A DNA stretch of 56,447 nucleotides from Rhodoferax sp. (GTDB lineage: Bacteria > Pseudomonadota > Gammaproteobacteria > Burkholderiales > Burkholderiaceae_C): positions 1-56,447 of the forward strand of contig NZ_JANXUQ010000118.1 of assembly GCF_025356155.1 (NCBI RefSeq), given 5' to 3'. Every line of letters starts with the position of its first letter. Positions within the stretch are counted from its first letter, which is position 1. Shown here piece after piece: positions 16,266 to 24,511 of the stretch. Under the pieces are notes generated by a model. The model saw only the letters and a program-made list of their open reading frames with translations. It did not search any database and was not told where the DNA came from. The translations under genes and the position numbers were made by a program.

Positions 16266-18242
16266 TTACTTGGTAACGATGGCGAACGTGCCGGGCGCCT
16301 TATCGATCAGGCCAAAGAATCGCGCCAGGTCGATCTTGCTGCCGGTGACCTTGAGGTCATCGCTGAGCAGCGTATCCTTCACACCGGCGGTACCGGCAAT
16401 CATCTTGACAAAGATGTCCTTGGTCAGTGTCAGCGTCGCATTGGCGTCGGGCGCCGCCTCACCGCGTTTGAAATGCAGCACCGCGTTTTCTACCCACAGC
16501 ACGTAGGTTTCCTTGAGGTCGGTGAGCACCAGGTTGACCTTCAGGTTCTTGCCTTCGGCGTCTGGCCCGTTCAGGCCTGCGGCCATGGCTTCCAGAAAAC
16601 GCTCGATGGGCGTTTGCAGCAACATCTCGATCAGCATGGCTTTGGACGCACCTTTGGTGGGCGGACCACTGCGCAACTCCTGGGCGCCCGTGAGGTAGGT
16701 ATTGCGCCAGGTAGAAGCCTCGGCCATGTAGCCCATCTGTTCATAGGTCTCGGCCAACAGTTCCTTGGCGGCCTTGCTCGACGGGTCCCCAAACACCGCA
16801 TGGTTGAGTAGCTCGGCGGCCCAGCGGTAATCGCCTCTGTCATACGCAGTTTGCGCCGCAGCCACGGCCTTATCGGCACCGCCCAATAGCGCCAAGTAGC
16901 GCTTGGCTGACTCTTGCGGTGGCAACGGGTTCAGGTTGGCCGGGTTGCCATCGTAGGCGCCAATGTAGAACTGGTACACCGCCTTCACGTTGTGGCGCAA
17001 GTCACCGTAGTAGCCTCGGGCACCAAAGAATTCGGACAGCGACTGGGGCAGCTTGATGGTGTCGGCAATTTCACGCGGCGTGTAGCCCGCGTTGATCAAG
17101 CGCACGGTCTGGTCGTGGGTGTATTTGTACACATCACGGTGCATGGTGATGAACTTCTGGATATTGGCATGGCCCCACACCGGCCAGTTGTGCGAACCGA
17201 TGTAAATGTCTGCGTCCTGCACCTGCTCCAGCGCCTGGTCCATGTAGTTGGACCAGCGTAGTGCATCACGTACCTTGGCGCCGCGTATCGGCAACAGGTT
17301 GTGCATGGTTTGCGACAGGTTCTCGGCACCGTCGTACAGCTTTTTGCTGGGGATGCTGAAGGTCAGCTCGGCCGGACACTCGGCACCGGGCACGTTGTGG
17401 AAGACAAACTCCACCCCGTCGAGTTGCACGGCCTGCGTGGGCTGCTCAATCAACAGATTGGGCGCCAAAATGCCAATGGTGCCGTAGGCCACGTCCTTGC
17501 CCAGGCCGGTGTCGACATTACCCTTGGCCGACCGCGGCAGGTCGCGCCCAAACTGGTACAACGAGCGGCGCGCCATGCCGGTGCCCACCAAAACGTTTTC
17601 GCTGGTGGCCTCTTCCAGAAACCCGGCGGAAGCCACGACAGGCAGTTTGCGCTCGGCCACTTCCTGCGGCGCGACGATGCCCAGCACACCACCAAAATGG
17701 TCGGCATGTGCATGGGTCAGCACGATGGCAGACACGGGCTTGTTACCCAGATGTTGGCGTGCAAAAGCCAGCGCGGCGCTGGAAGTTTCCCGCGCAGTCA
17801 GTGGGTCCACCACAATCCAGCCGGTCTTGCCCTCGATCAACGTCATGTTGGCAATGTCAAAGCCGCGCACCTGATAGACACCATCGGTCACCTTGAACAG
17901 GCCAATATTGGCATTGAGCTGGGCGTGGCGCCACAGGCTGGGGTTCACCGTGTCGGGCGCCTTGCCATCCAGAAAGTTATAGGCCTCAAAGTCCTTGAGC
18001 ACCGTGCCATCGCCCAGCGTAATCTTGCCCGTGGGCTTGGCCATGAAACCGCGCCTGGCATCTTCAAAGTCCTGTGGGTCGTCCAGCTTCAATGCCTTGG
18101 CAAACTGTGCATTCACCTTCAACGTCTCCGCACTGGCGTCACCTGCCGTGCCCCCCATCCCCGTGGTCTTGCTACAGCCACTTGCCAGCGAAAGCAAGGC
18201 CATGGCAAGGGTCAATGGCGGTAAGAATTGGTACTGTGTCAT
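16266..18242 (-). CDS. Alkyl sulfatase, SdsA1/BDS1 family lipoprotein
   Basis: A 658-residue metallo-beta-lactamase-fold sulfatase that hydrolyses alkyl sulfates such as SDS to alcohol and sulfate. The lipobox LASGC (C23) suggests a lipid-anchored periplasmic enzyme. The zinc motif is THAHADHFGG (176-185), followed by metal-site segments GAECPAELTF, YIGSHNWPVWG and H in HNVPGAE. The dimerisation region (YGDLRHNVKAVYQFYIGAYDG) and the C-terminal SCP-2-like domain (ETYVLWVENAVLHF, LTLTKDIFVKMIAG) complete the family architecture. The ATG at 18242 has an AGGAGA ribosome site. A dyad and a broken LysR gene lie upstream, divergently. Confidence 0.92.
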   Translation of the reverse strand: MTQYQFLPPLTLAMALLSLASGCSKTTGMGGTAGDASAETLKVNAQFAKALKLDDPQDFEDARRGFMAKPTGKITLGDGTVLKDFEAYNFLDGKAPDTVNPSLWRHAQLNANIGLFKVTDGVYQVRGFDIANMTLIEGKTGWIVVDPLTARETSSAALAFARQHLGNKPVSAIVLTHAHADHFGGVLGIVAPQEVAERKLPVVASAGFLEEATSENVLVGTGMARRSLYQFGRDLPRSAKGNVDTGLGKDVAYGTIGILAPNLLIEQPTQAVQLDGVEFVFHNVPGAECPAELTFSIPSKKLYDGAENLSQTMHNLLPIRGAKVRDALRWSNYMDQALEQVQDADIYIGSHNWPVWGHANIQKFITMHRDVYKYTHDQTVRLINAGYTPREIADTIKLPQSLSEFFGARGYYGDLRHNVKAVYQFYIGAYDGNPANLNPLPPQESAKRYLALLGGADKAVAAAQTAYDRGDYRWAAELLNHAVFGDPSSKAAKELLAETYEQMGYMAEASTWRNTYLTGAQELRSGPPTKGASKAMLIEMLLQTPIERFLEAMAAGLNGPDAEGKNLKVNLVLTDLKETYVLWVENAVLHFKRGEAAPDANATLTLTKDIFVKMIAGTAGVKDTLLSDDLKVTGSKIDLARFFGLIDKAPGTFAIVTK

Positions 18243-18299
18243 TCGGCGGGTCTCCTCTTTCTGAGCAGCAGATTGTGGGATGGGCACTAGAATCCGTCC

Positions 18300-18329
18300 A
18301 ATGCATTTGATTGACAAAATCAATGCATT
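18300..18329. promoter_or_regulatory. LysR-type operator dyad
   Basis: Outer arms AATGCATT at 18300-18307 and 18322-18329 enclose TTGATT-N5-AATCAA (18307-18312 and 18318-18323). The T-N11-A layout between a sulfatase and a divergent LysR gene fits an operator of that regulator. It is intact although the regulator gene is broken. Confidence 0.6.
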
Positions 18330-18358
18330 AGACGCATTAAAAATCAAGGCAAGTCCGC

Positions 18359-19101
18359 ATGGAAATTCGACGACTCAAACATCTGGTGGCGCTGGACGAC
18401 ACCCGCAACTTTGGCCGTGCGGCACTGCAGTGCCACCTCAGCCAACCGGCCTTTAGCCGCAGCATCCAGGCCGCCGAAGAAGAATTAGGCCTGCAGTTGT
18501 TTGATAGGGGCTCGCTGGAAGTGCGCTGCACCGATGCGGGCGCCTTTGTAGTAGAACGGGCGCGCAAACTGGTGTTTGACAGCCGCTGCCTGGAGCGCGA
18601 TGTCAGCCTGTACCGGGAGCGCTTGATTGGCGACCTTGCGATAGGCGTGGGGCCGTATCCAGCCGCCACCCTGGTGCCCGCATTGCTGATCGACATGCGC
18701 CAGCGTTTCCCTGGTGTCAACGCACGGGTGGAATAGAAGGTAGGGCCTTGTTGCCCTATGGGATGGCCAGCGTCCGTATACCGGAAAAGATTATGTTGTT
18801 GCTCGCGCCCTTGTAAAGGCTGCCTGAAGGTGTGCACCTTCCATTGGCCATCCAGTGTGACGACCTGAATCTGCTCAAGCGTGTTGCCGTGGACACCGAC
18901 ACGGTGCTGGCATGCGCCGATGTTGGCACAAAGGACGAGGAAGTCGGAGGTCAGCTAGTGCGGTTGACGACCTCCGACCTCCCCATACATTCTTCTGACA
19001 CGGGAGTCGTGTCACTCAAAGGGCGCAGCTACTCGCCGATGGCGCAGTACGCGGTGGACTTTCTGGCGCTGCTGGGGCTACAGCAGAGCAAGCCATCCTA
19101 G
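18359..19101 (+). pseudogene. LysR-type regulator with internal deletion
   Basis: The first 125 codons (18359-18736) form a good LysR N-terminus: MEIRRLKHLVALDDTRNFGRAA, CHLSQPAFSRSIQAAEEELG, LFDRGSLEVRCT and the start of the effector domain (GDLAIGVGPYPAATLVPALL), ending in a stop after RFPGVNARVE. A second piece (18832-19101) supplies only the effector C-terminus (LLKRVAVDTDTVLACADVG, LPIHSSDTGVVSLKGR, YAVDFLALLGL). About 100 codons of the effector domain are missing, with unmatched sequence between. The short protein could still bind DNA, but normal ligand control of the sulfatase is unlikely. Confidence 0.85.
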
Positions 19102-19121
19102 CGAGTAGCCTTGCAAACTAC

Positions 19122-19328
19122 TTAACGGTTTTTGATGACGTCATCAGCCAACTCTTTGGCGCTCTTCACGATTTCCTTGACATCACCGGCGCGCTTTTCA
19201 GCTTTGCCTTCTTGCTGCTTTTGCAAGCCCTTCAGTTGTTGTGTGGTGCTGCCTACCAGCTTGCCAGCTTCTTCTTGCACCTTACCGGCGATGTTCTTGG
19301 CGGTGCCTTCGATTTGGTCTTTATTCAT
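19122..19328 (-). CDS. CsbD family stress protein
   Basis: A 68-residue hydrophilic protein of the CsbD family. It starts with MNKDQIEGTAKNIAGKVQEEAGKLVGS, the family hallmark, and is rich in K, E and Q. CsbD-like proteins are induced by general or osmotic stress in many bacteria; their molecular role is unknown. A stress-regulon promoter (S2) lies 101 bp upstream with a TACTAT -10. A second CsbD-like gene lies at 53096. Confidence 0.88.
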   Translation of the reverse strand: MNKDQIEGTAKNIAGKVQEEAGKLVGSTTQQLKGLQKQQEGKAEKRAGDVKEIVKSAKELADDVIKNR

Positions 19329-19394
19329 GGTGTGATTCCTTTAAGAAGATTGAACGGTTTGAACCTGTGTAAGCCGCAACTGGGCCACGGGTCA

Positions 19395-19436
19395 ATAGTA
19401 AGAAAAAGCTGGAGCGCCATCTGTGCGACGGCGCAC
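19395..19436 (-). promoter_or_regulatory. Stress-regulon promoter S2 (csbD-like)
   Basis: Minus strand GTGCG-CCGT-CGCAC (19423-19436), a perfect dyad, then AGA. The -10 TACTAT (19395-19400) begins 22 bp later. Confidence 0.75.
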
Positions 19437-19468
19437 ACTGCTGCGTTTTTTCAATGCGCTGGCAGTTC

Positions 19469-19485
19469 GTTCGCTTGCGCACCGA
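19469..19485 (+). promoter_or_regulatory. Stress-regulon-like dyad S8
   Basis: GTTCG-CTTG-CGCAC followed by CGA on the plus strand. No -10 is found 22 bp downstream, and the next gene starts about 195 bp away. The weakest member of the set; it may be an accessory site. Confidence 0.35.
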
Positions 19486-19677
19486 CATACAAATACGTGC
19501 GGGAGCGTCCTCGGGGAGCCATCAACCAGCCGGAGTTCAACATGCAAAATGAAGCAGACCTTTGTGCTGTGCTGGTGGTGTCGTTGCTCTCAACACCGTT
19601 CGCCATGACTCGGGGCGATTCGCAATACCCGCACAAAAACTAACGGTAACGGTCGCTACTTTTCGAACGGATTCACC

Positions 19678-20748
19678 ATGATTGAAATACGCAAGGGACA
19701 GGCCCCGCCGCCACAAGAACGCGCACCGTTTAGCGTCAGATTCAGGGCTTCTTTCACCGACCCCGCATTCCGCGGCGAAGACTCAGCCATCTCGCGTCTT
19801 GAAGACATCGCTTGGGCTGCGTATACCGAAGGCCGCAAGTCCCCCGTCACACAAAAAGCCGGGCCCGGTTATGCGGACCCAGACTACGAACTATCCGCCG
19901 AATGGGTTGCAACCAAACACAGTATCGACCAAGCTCAGGTGCGCTGGGCAGATCCAGCGACGCAGTCCCGGGTGCTGCTCATCTGTGGCTCTGCCCGCAA
20001 CGACGGCACCTGCCCCGGCGAGATGTCCAAGTCGTTCCGTTTGCTGAACCTTGCGCGCCAGGAGCTGAAGCAAGTTGGCATCGAAGTCGATGTGCTGGAC
20101 CTGAGTTTGCTCACGTCCGAATACGCGCTACATATTCACCCTTGCAAAGGCTGTGCGTCCACTGCCATGCCGTTATGCCATTGGCCTTGCAGTTGTTACC
20201 CCAACCACGCGCTTAACCAGACCAACGACTGGATGGCGGACATCTATCCCCGCTGGGTCGCAGCACATGCCGTCATTATTGTTTCGCCGGTGTACTGGTA
20301 CCAAAGCCCCAGCCCGCTCAAACTGATGATTGACCGCCTGGTCTGCGCAGATGGCGGCAACGCGGACCCAACCTCCACCTCCGGCAAGAAAGCCGTTCAG
20401 GCCAAAGCGCTGGAGTTAGGCGGTTGGGACTATCCCCAGCACTTGGCTGGGCGGGCCTATGGCCTCGTCATCCATGGTGATGTTGCCGGGCTCGATGATT
20501 CGCGCCGCGCCTTGACGGACTGGCTCGACTGGATCGGTTTTATCGATGCGGGAGCGCAGGCGCGTTTGGGACGCTACATCGGCTATTACGAACCCTACGC
20601 CACCAGCCACGACGCCCTGGACCAAGACCAAGCCATGCAGGAAGAAACCCGCAATGTGGCGCGCGCCGTTGCGCATACCGTAGCGGAGTTGCGGGTTGGA
20701 CGGCTGCAGGCCGTGCAGCCCGCGTTGGTGCGCCCACGCCCGAAGTAG
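19678..20748 (+). CDS. Flavodoxin-fold NAD(P)H-dependent oxidoreductase
   Basis: A 356-residue protein with an NADPH-dependent FMN reductase/flavodoxin core (about 105-300): VLLICGSARNDGTCPGEMSKSFRLLNLARQEL (in pieces; an FMN-phosphate loop), VDVLDLSLLTSEY, AVIIVSPVYWYQSPSPLKLMIDRLVCADGG and YGLVIHGDVAGLDDSRRAL. An insert HPCKGCASTAMPLCHWPCSCYP carries five cysteines and two histidines, a possible iron-sulfur or metal site. About 100 extra N-terminal residues precede the core. It probably transfers electrons to a quinone, metal or organic acceptor. Followed 32 bp later by the next gene. Confidence 0.75.
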   Translation: MIEIRKGQAPPPQERAPFSVRFRASFTDPAFRGEDSAISRLEDIAWAAYTEGRKSPVTQKAGPGYADPDYELSAEWVATKHSIDQAQVRWADPATQSRVLLICGSARNDGTCPGEMSKSFRLLNLARQELKQVGIEVDVLDLSLLTSEYALHIHPCKGCASTAMPLCHWPCSCYPNHALNQTNDWMADIYPRWVAAHAVIIVSPVYWYQSPSPLKLMIDRLVCADGGNADPTSTSGKKAVQAKALELGGWDYPQHLAGRAYGLVIHGDVAGLDDSRRALTDWLDWIGFIDAGAQARLGRYIGYYEPYATSHDALDQDQAMQEETRNVARAVAHTVAELRVGRLQAVQPALVRPRPK

Positions 20749-20780
20749 CTTTCAGCAACCACTTTCAACAGGAGAACAAC

Positions 20781-21221
20781 ATGGATAAGAGCAATCCCCC
20801 GGAAACATTTGGCGTATTTAAACCCGTGGGGCATACGGTCATGGCCTTGCGCTCGACCACGGATCTGGAGTCTGCCATCGTAGCGCTTGCACAGCAGGGC
20901 TTTGCACCCGCAGAGATTGTCACCTATTCGCCACTGGAGATGGCACAACTGGCCCGCTCTGAACGCAAAGCAGCCAGCCCGCTCGCGGCCTTCGGTTATG
21001 AACTCGAATTGCTGGACACACACCTGGCACTGGCCGAAAGCGGTTGCAGTTTTCTCGTCGTGCCTGCGCCTGATGAGGCACTGGTCACGCGGGTCGCCGA
21101 GGTAGCGCTTTTACACAACGCCGCTTCCGCACAGCACTACGGCCGGTTCATGATTGAGGACTTGATCAATAGCACCGCGCCCAATGCGCCTACGCTGGAC
21201 ACCCCAACGCCCGTCCGGTAA
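20781..21221 (+). CDS. Conserved hypothetical protein
   Basis: A 146-residue cytoplasmic-looking protein without signal peptide or membrane segment. Notable segments are GVFKPVGHTVMALRSTTDLESAIVALAQQGF, EIVTYSPLEMAQLA and GCSFLVVPAPDEALVTRVAEVA, an alternating pattern that suggests an ACT-like or ferredoxin-like alpha/beta fold. This is similar to small stress-associated proteins that sense or shift conformation, but no function can be assigned. The ribosome site AGGAGA is strong. Probably co-transcribed with the flavoprotein. Confidence 0.7.
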   Translation: MDKSNPPETFGVFKPVGHTVMALRSTTDLESAIVALAQQGFAPAEIVTYSPLEMAQLARSERKAASPLAAFGYELELLDTHLALAESGCSFLVVPAPDEALVTRVAEVALLHNAASAQHYGRFMIEDLINSTAPNAPTLDTPTPVR

Positions 21222-21231
21222 CCAGGGGGCG

Positions 21232-22605
21232 TTACAACCAATACTCCATTCTGCGGGCGGCCCATTCTTTCCAGCGGTTTGAGAATGGGCGTTGCGCCCA
21301 GCGATCAGCGGTAATCTCAAGGGAAAACCGCAAATCCTCGTCAAACGCAGATTCCAAAGCTTGGCCAAATTCATTGTCCAAGACCACGGCATTGAGCTCA
21401 TAGTTGTGCAAGAAACTGCGCGTGTCGATATTGGTTGAACCGACCGTGGACCACAGCCGGTCAATCACCGCAGTCTTGGCATGCAAAACGGATATTTGAA
21501 GCTCATACACGCGTATTCCGCTGCTCAGCATCTCGTCATAAAAAGAGCGCCCTGCGTGGAATACCAAGCCACTGTCTGTAACACTGGGCAGGATTATCTT
21601 GACGTCTACACCGCGCCGCGCCGCGCCAGTCAGGGCCTTCAATATCTGAACGTCCGGCACAAAATATGCGCAAGTAATATGCACCGATTTCACAGCTGAA
21701 TCGATGGCCAGAATATAGGCCGCGTAAATGTCATGGTCGCCATCGGGCGTACTGGCCAGCACACGCACCAGCTTGTCACCCGCATTGGCGAGCGGGGGAA
21801 AGAAGTTGCCGTCGCTCAACTCAGGCGCCAACTGGGTCGCCCAATTGGTCAAAAACTCCCATTGCAGGGCAGCTACTGCAGGGCCTTCAATGCGTATGTG
21901 CGTGTCACGCCATCCGACTGTGTCTGCGCTCGCGGCCTTAGACCGAAAAAAAGAGCTGTTGGCGTAGGCGCTGCTGATATTGACACCACCGGTAAAAGCC
22001 ACCTGCCCATCGACCACCAAAAGCTTTCTATGGTCGCGGTTATTGGGCTCCCAAGGGCCTACCAGCTTCAGCGGATTGACGGGATTGAATGCCACCAAAC
22101 GGATGCCGGCGTCGCGCATCTTGTCAAAAAAGGCCTGCGGCGTACCAATAGTGCCGATCGCGTCGTACATGACATGCACCTGCACACCAGCGCGTTGGCG
22201 CTCCATCAGCAGAGCCGCGAACTGGAGGCCAATTTCGTCTTGGTCAAATATATAGGTCTCCAAATTGACATGGTCTTTGGCCTTGCCAATCGCCTCCATC
22301 ATGGACGCCATGGTTTGGGGGCCGTCATACAACAGCGTCACCTTATTGCCTGCAATCAAGGGCTTGCCGGTCGCCAGTTCCTCCAGCGAGGCCAAGGCCT
22401 TGGCGTCTGCATAAGAATTTTTCCACCGCTTTGCCAGCAACGCCCTGCTGGCTTTCTTGCTCATCGTGCCTTGGGAATTGGTGACCGTAGGCCCGGCCGT
22501 CGATGGTGCCACGTCTTTGAGGTAGCTGACATCCTGCAGCGTCGCGCAGCCAGAAAAGAGCAGACACAGGGCCACCAGCCAAGGCAGACAAAATTTGATT
22601 TTCAT
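21232..22605 (-). CDS. Phospholipase D-family lipoprotein, cardiolipin synthase-like
   Basis: A 457-residue protein with a lipobox (LLFSGC) and two HKD phospholipase D motifs: HRKLLVVDGQVAFTGGVN and HAKTAVIDRLWSTVGSTN. This is the arrangement of cardiolipin synthase, which condenses two phosphatidylglycerols, but the lipoprotein anchor in place of N-terminal membrane helices suggests a periplasmic phospholipid-processing enzyme. ATG 22605 is chosen because it starts the signal peptide. Promoter S7 upstream is bidirectional, with a TATGCT -10 on this side, so it should be co-regulated with the divergent coiled-coil gene. Confidence 0.85.
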   Translation of the reverse strand: MKIKFCLPWLVALCLLFSGCATLQDVSYLKDVAPSTAGPTVTNSQGTMSKKASRALLAKRWKNSYADAKALASLEELATGKPLIAGNKVTLLYDGPQTMASMMEAIGKAKDHVNLETYIFDQDEIGLQFAALLMERQRAGVQVHVMYDAIGTIGTPQAFFDKMRDAGIRLVAFNPVNPLKLVGPWEPNNRDHRKLLVVDGQVAFTGGVNISSAYANSSFFRSKAASADTVGWRDTHIRIEGPAVAALQWEFLTNWATQLAPELSDGNFFPPLANAGDKLVRVLASTPDGDHDIYAAYILAIDSAVKSVHITCAYFVPDVQILKALTGAARRGVDVKIILPSVTDSGLVFHAGRSFYDEMLSSGIRVYELQISVLHAKTAVIDRLWSTVGSTNIDTRSFLHNYELNAVVLDNEFGQALESAFDEDLRFSLEITADRWAQRPFSNRWKEWAARRMEYWL

Positions 22606-22671
22606 AACGCGTTCAATAATACGCTGCGGACAACACTGAGCCAACGGGCCGCAGCTGGTTCACTGGGGATA

Positions 22672-22741
22672 AGCATAACCAGTGCCAAAACCACCGTCCG
22701 TGCGCAAGCGAACAGACTTTACAGGGCTGTCTGACTATGCT
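22672..22741. promoter_or_regulatory. Bidirectional stress-regulon promoter S7
   Basis: Dyad GTGCG-CAAG-CGAAC at 22700-22713, flanked by AGA on one side and, on the other strand, GGA. A TATGCT hexamer begins exactly 22 bp away in both directions (22736-22741 plus; 22672-22677 minus). It serves the coiled-coil gene (plus) and the phospholipase D lipoprotein (minus). Confidence 0.8.
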
Positions 22742-22830
22742 AAGAATGTAGGTTGCATACCTGCAAGGGCGCACAAGCCCCCGACCAGTAGCTCTGGCGG
22801 CCCACTATTTACCCACAAGGAATCACCACC

Positions 22831-23115
22831 ATGAATAAACAATCCATCTATATCGAAAAAATGAAATCCCAGCTCGATGAGCTCAACTCCAACATGAACA
22901 AACTGCAAGCCAAGGCAGAAGAAGCCAAGGAAGACGCCCGCGACATGTACAAGGCTGAAATGGTCAAGCTGCAAGACCAATCCAAACTCGCAGTGGCCAA
23001 GCTGGGTGAAATGAAAACCGCCAGCGAAGAGACCTGGGAAACCATGGTGACCGAGATGGAAAAAGTGCGTGATGCCTTCACCCATTCCTTCCACTACTTC
23101 AAGTCCCAGATCTGA
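22831..23115 (+). CDS. Small coiled-coil protein
   Basis: A 94-residue, highly charged and mostly helical protein (MNKQSIYIEKMKSQLDELNSN, KLQAKAEEAKEDARDMYKAEM, then KLGEMKTASEETWETMVTEMEKV). Heptad-like spacing predicts one long coiled coil. It ends in HSFHYFKSQI. It resembles small apolipoprotein-like or phasin-like proteins, but the function is unknown. The start has AAGGAATCACC upstream. It is driven by S7 and ended by a strong terminator shared with the crystallin gene. Confidence 0.8.
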   Translation: MNKQSIYIEKMKSQLDELNSNMNKLQAKAEEAKEDARDMYKAEMVKLQDQSKLAVAKLGEMKTASEETWETMVTEMEKVRDAFTHSFHYFKSQI

Positions 23116-23129
23116 TTTTCAGACCCCCC

Positions 23130-23167
23130 AACGACAAAACGCCCGGCTTGCCGGGCGTTTTGTCGTT
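23130..23167. terminator. Bidirectional rho-independent terminator
   Basis: A perfect 17-bp stem (aacgacaaaacgcccgg) with a 4-base loop CTTG. T-rich and A-rich flanks within the stem let it act for both convergent genes. Confidence 0.9.
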
Positions 23168-23184
23168 ATCCAATCAATTGCAAC

Positions 23185-24303
23185 TTAGCTACGGGGCTCG
23201 CCCTGCGCATTGACCGGAATGGTCGCACCGGGGGGCGCCGTCATTTGCAGGCGGTGCTCTACACCGCGGAAGTTGTAGGACACGTCCCAAAAAGCCGGTG
23301 CGGCATTGCTGGGCCGGTTTTCGCATTTCTGCACGTCGCGCGTCGTCGCAGGGGTGCCGTTTTTGTCGCGGCCCACATTGGCACCGATAGCTGCGCCAGC
23401 GGCTAATCCACCCACGGTAGCAATGTCTTTACCAACACCACCACCCACCTGATGACCCAGCACACCGCCGACAAGCGCACCCAGAACGGCACCACCTACG
23501 TTGGCCTCGCCACGGGTCGCTGCAACCTCTTCACGCTCCATCCAGCAGCGTTGCTCAGGTGGGCCCACCACGGCACGCGCCGACGTCACGTTGGCGTTGA
23601 AAATCTGCTCTTGCTCGCGGCGGCGGTTGTCGTACACCGCAACAGGGGCGGGTGCAAAACGGCGCTCCTCGACGCGTACATTCCAGTCCAGTGCGCGCAC
23701 GGACGAAATGCGGTCATTCATACCCATGGCAGCAAGGGAAGGGTAACGACCGGGGTTGAGCACCATACACTGACCGTTGAAGCGGCTGTTCACACACACC
23801 TCCCAACGCTGACCCAAGACCACAACCGACGAGGCGCGGTCATTAAAGCCCGTGCGCGAAAAATCTTCGACCTGCTTGTCCACGCTGAAGGTGCGACCTT
23901 GGAAACCTTCGTCCTCATAAAAGATCACTTGCGAAGGCAGTGGCGCCGGTGCCATGCGGTCATTGATATCGCGGCCATCGCGGTCCACCGGTTTGGTCGA
24001 TGAGACGCGGTCATTCAAACCCATTGCACCCAGGGAAGAATATTGTCCGGGGCGCAAAATCATGCAACGCCCACCGAAGCGCACGTCATCGCAAACTTCC
24101 CAACGGGAATCCCGGTTGCCACCCACAATGACAGACGATGCACGGTCATTGAACCCAAAACGCTCCAGGTTGCCAACTTGCCGGTCGCTCGTAAACGATC
24201 GACCCTGGAAATTTTCGTGTTCGAAGAAAGTAACTTCTGCAATTGCATGGCCTGCAATCAAAGCCGCAGCCGCAGTCAGCGTCAGTCGTAGAACGGGTTT
24301 CAT
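23185..24303 (-). CDS. Beta/gamma-crystallin and glycine-zipper fusion protein
   Basis: A 372-residue exported protein. A signal peptide ends near HAIA-E. Two pairs of beta/gamma-crystallin motifs follow: VTFFEHENFQGRSF...FNDRASSVIV...RFGGRCMILRPGQY, and VIFYEDEGFQGRTF...FNDRASSVVV...RFNGQCMVLNPGRY. The N-D-R-(A/I)-S-S repeats are the usual calcium-binding loops. A glycine-zipper membrane segment (GGAVLGALVGGVLGHQVGGG, GGLAAGAAIGANVG) and a C-terminal domain (WDVSYNFRGVEHRLQMTAPPG) complete it. It is probably an envelope stress protein with calcium-stabilised domains tethered to the outer membrane. Promoter S6 lies upstream. Confidence 0.85.
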   Translation of the reverse strand: MKPVLRLTLTAAAALIAGHAIAEVTFFEHENFQGRSFTSDRQVGNLERFGFNDRASSVIVGGNRDSRWEVCDDVRFGGRCMILRPGQYSSLGAMGLNDRVSSTKPVDRDGRDINDRMAPAPLPSQVIFYEDEGFQGRTFSVDKQVEDFSRTGFNDRASSVVVLGQRWEVCVNSRFNGQCMVLNPGRYPSLAAMGMNDRISSVRALDWNVRVEERRFAPAPVAVYDNRRREQEQIFNANVTSARAVVGPPEQRCWMEREEVAATRGEANVGGAVLGALVGGVLGHQVGGGVGKDIATVGGLAAGAAIGANVGRDKNGTPATTRDVQKCENRPSNAAPAFWDVSYNFRGVEHRLQMTAPPGATIPVNAQGEPRS

Positions 24304-24332
24304 GGATATCTCCTATGGATTTCAAAACCCTG

Positions 24333-24374
24333 AGCGTACGCATGGCCCGCCCAACCGTCCGTTCGATAGCGAAC
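24333..24374 (-). promoter_or_regulatory. Stress-regulon promoter S6 (crystallin fusion)
   Basis: Minus strand GTTCG-CTAT-CGAAC (24361-24374), a perfect dyad, followed by GGA. The -10 TACGCT (24333-24338) begins 22 bp after it. Confidence 0.75.
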
Positions 24375-24403
24375 ACAGGGAGCCATAGCCAATTGGACTT
24401 TAT

Positions 24404-24445
24404 GTGTGACAACACACGGATTGTGCTGCGGTCACTCCCTACCAT
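24404..24445 (+). promoter_or_regulatory. Stress-regulon promoter S14 (nucleotidyltransferase)
   Basis: GTGTG-ACAA-CACAC (24404-24417), a perfect dyad, then GGA. The -10 TACCAT (24440-24445) begins 22 bp later. It faces the gene at 24512. Confidence 0.75.
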
Positions 24446-24511
24446 GGTGCTTAGACCTCGCTGGGCACCATGTCTGGACGGGCAGACCACTCACTACTTG
24501 GAAGCAACACA

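Larger units (their letters stand above)
19329..19677. other. Intergenic region between csbD-like and flavoprotein genes
   Basis: A 349-bp gap. It holds promoter S2 (minus strand) and dyad S8 (plus strand). A 33-codon frame at 19542-19643 (MQNEADLCAVLVVSLLS...) is preceded by GGAG at good spacing and ends 34 bp before the flavoprotein start; it could be a leader peptide, but nothing else supports it. Confidence 0.5.

Noticed and set aside
17301-18224. 307-codon open frame on the plus strand opposite the alkylsulfatase
   Set aside because: Composition is a complement of the sulfatase codons and contains no recognisable motif.
18307-18323. TTGATT...AATCAA as a classical Fnr box
   Set aside because: Spacing between TTGAT and ATCAA is 7, not 4, and the wider AATGCATT dyad fits a LysR operator better.
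19542-19643. 33-codon frame with a GGAG ribosome site
   Set aside because: Kept only as a possibility in the intergenic entry; no conservation, promoter or motif supports it.
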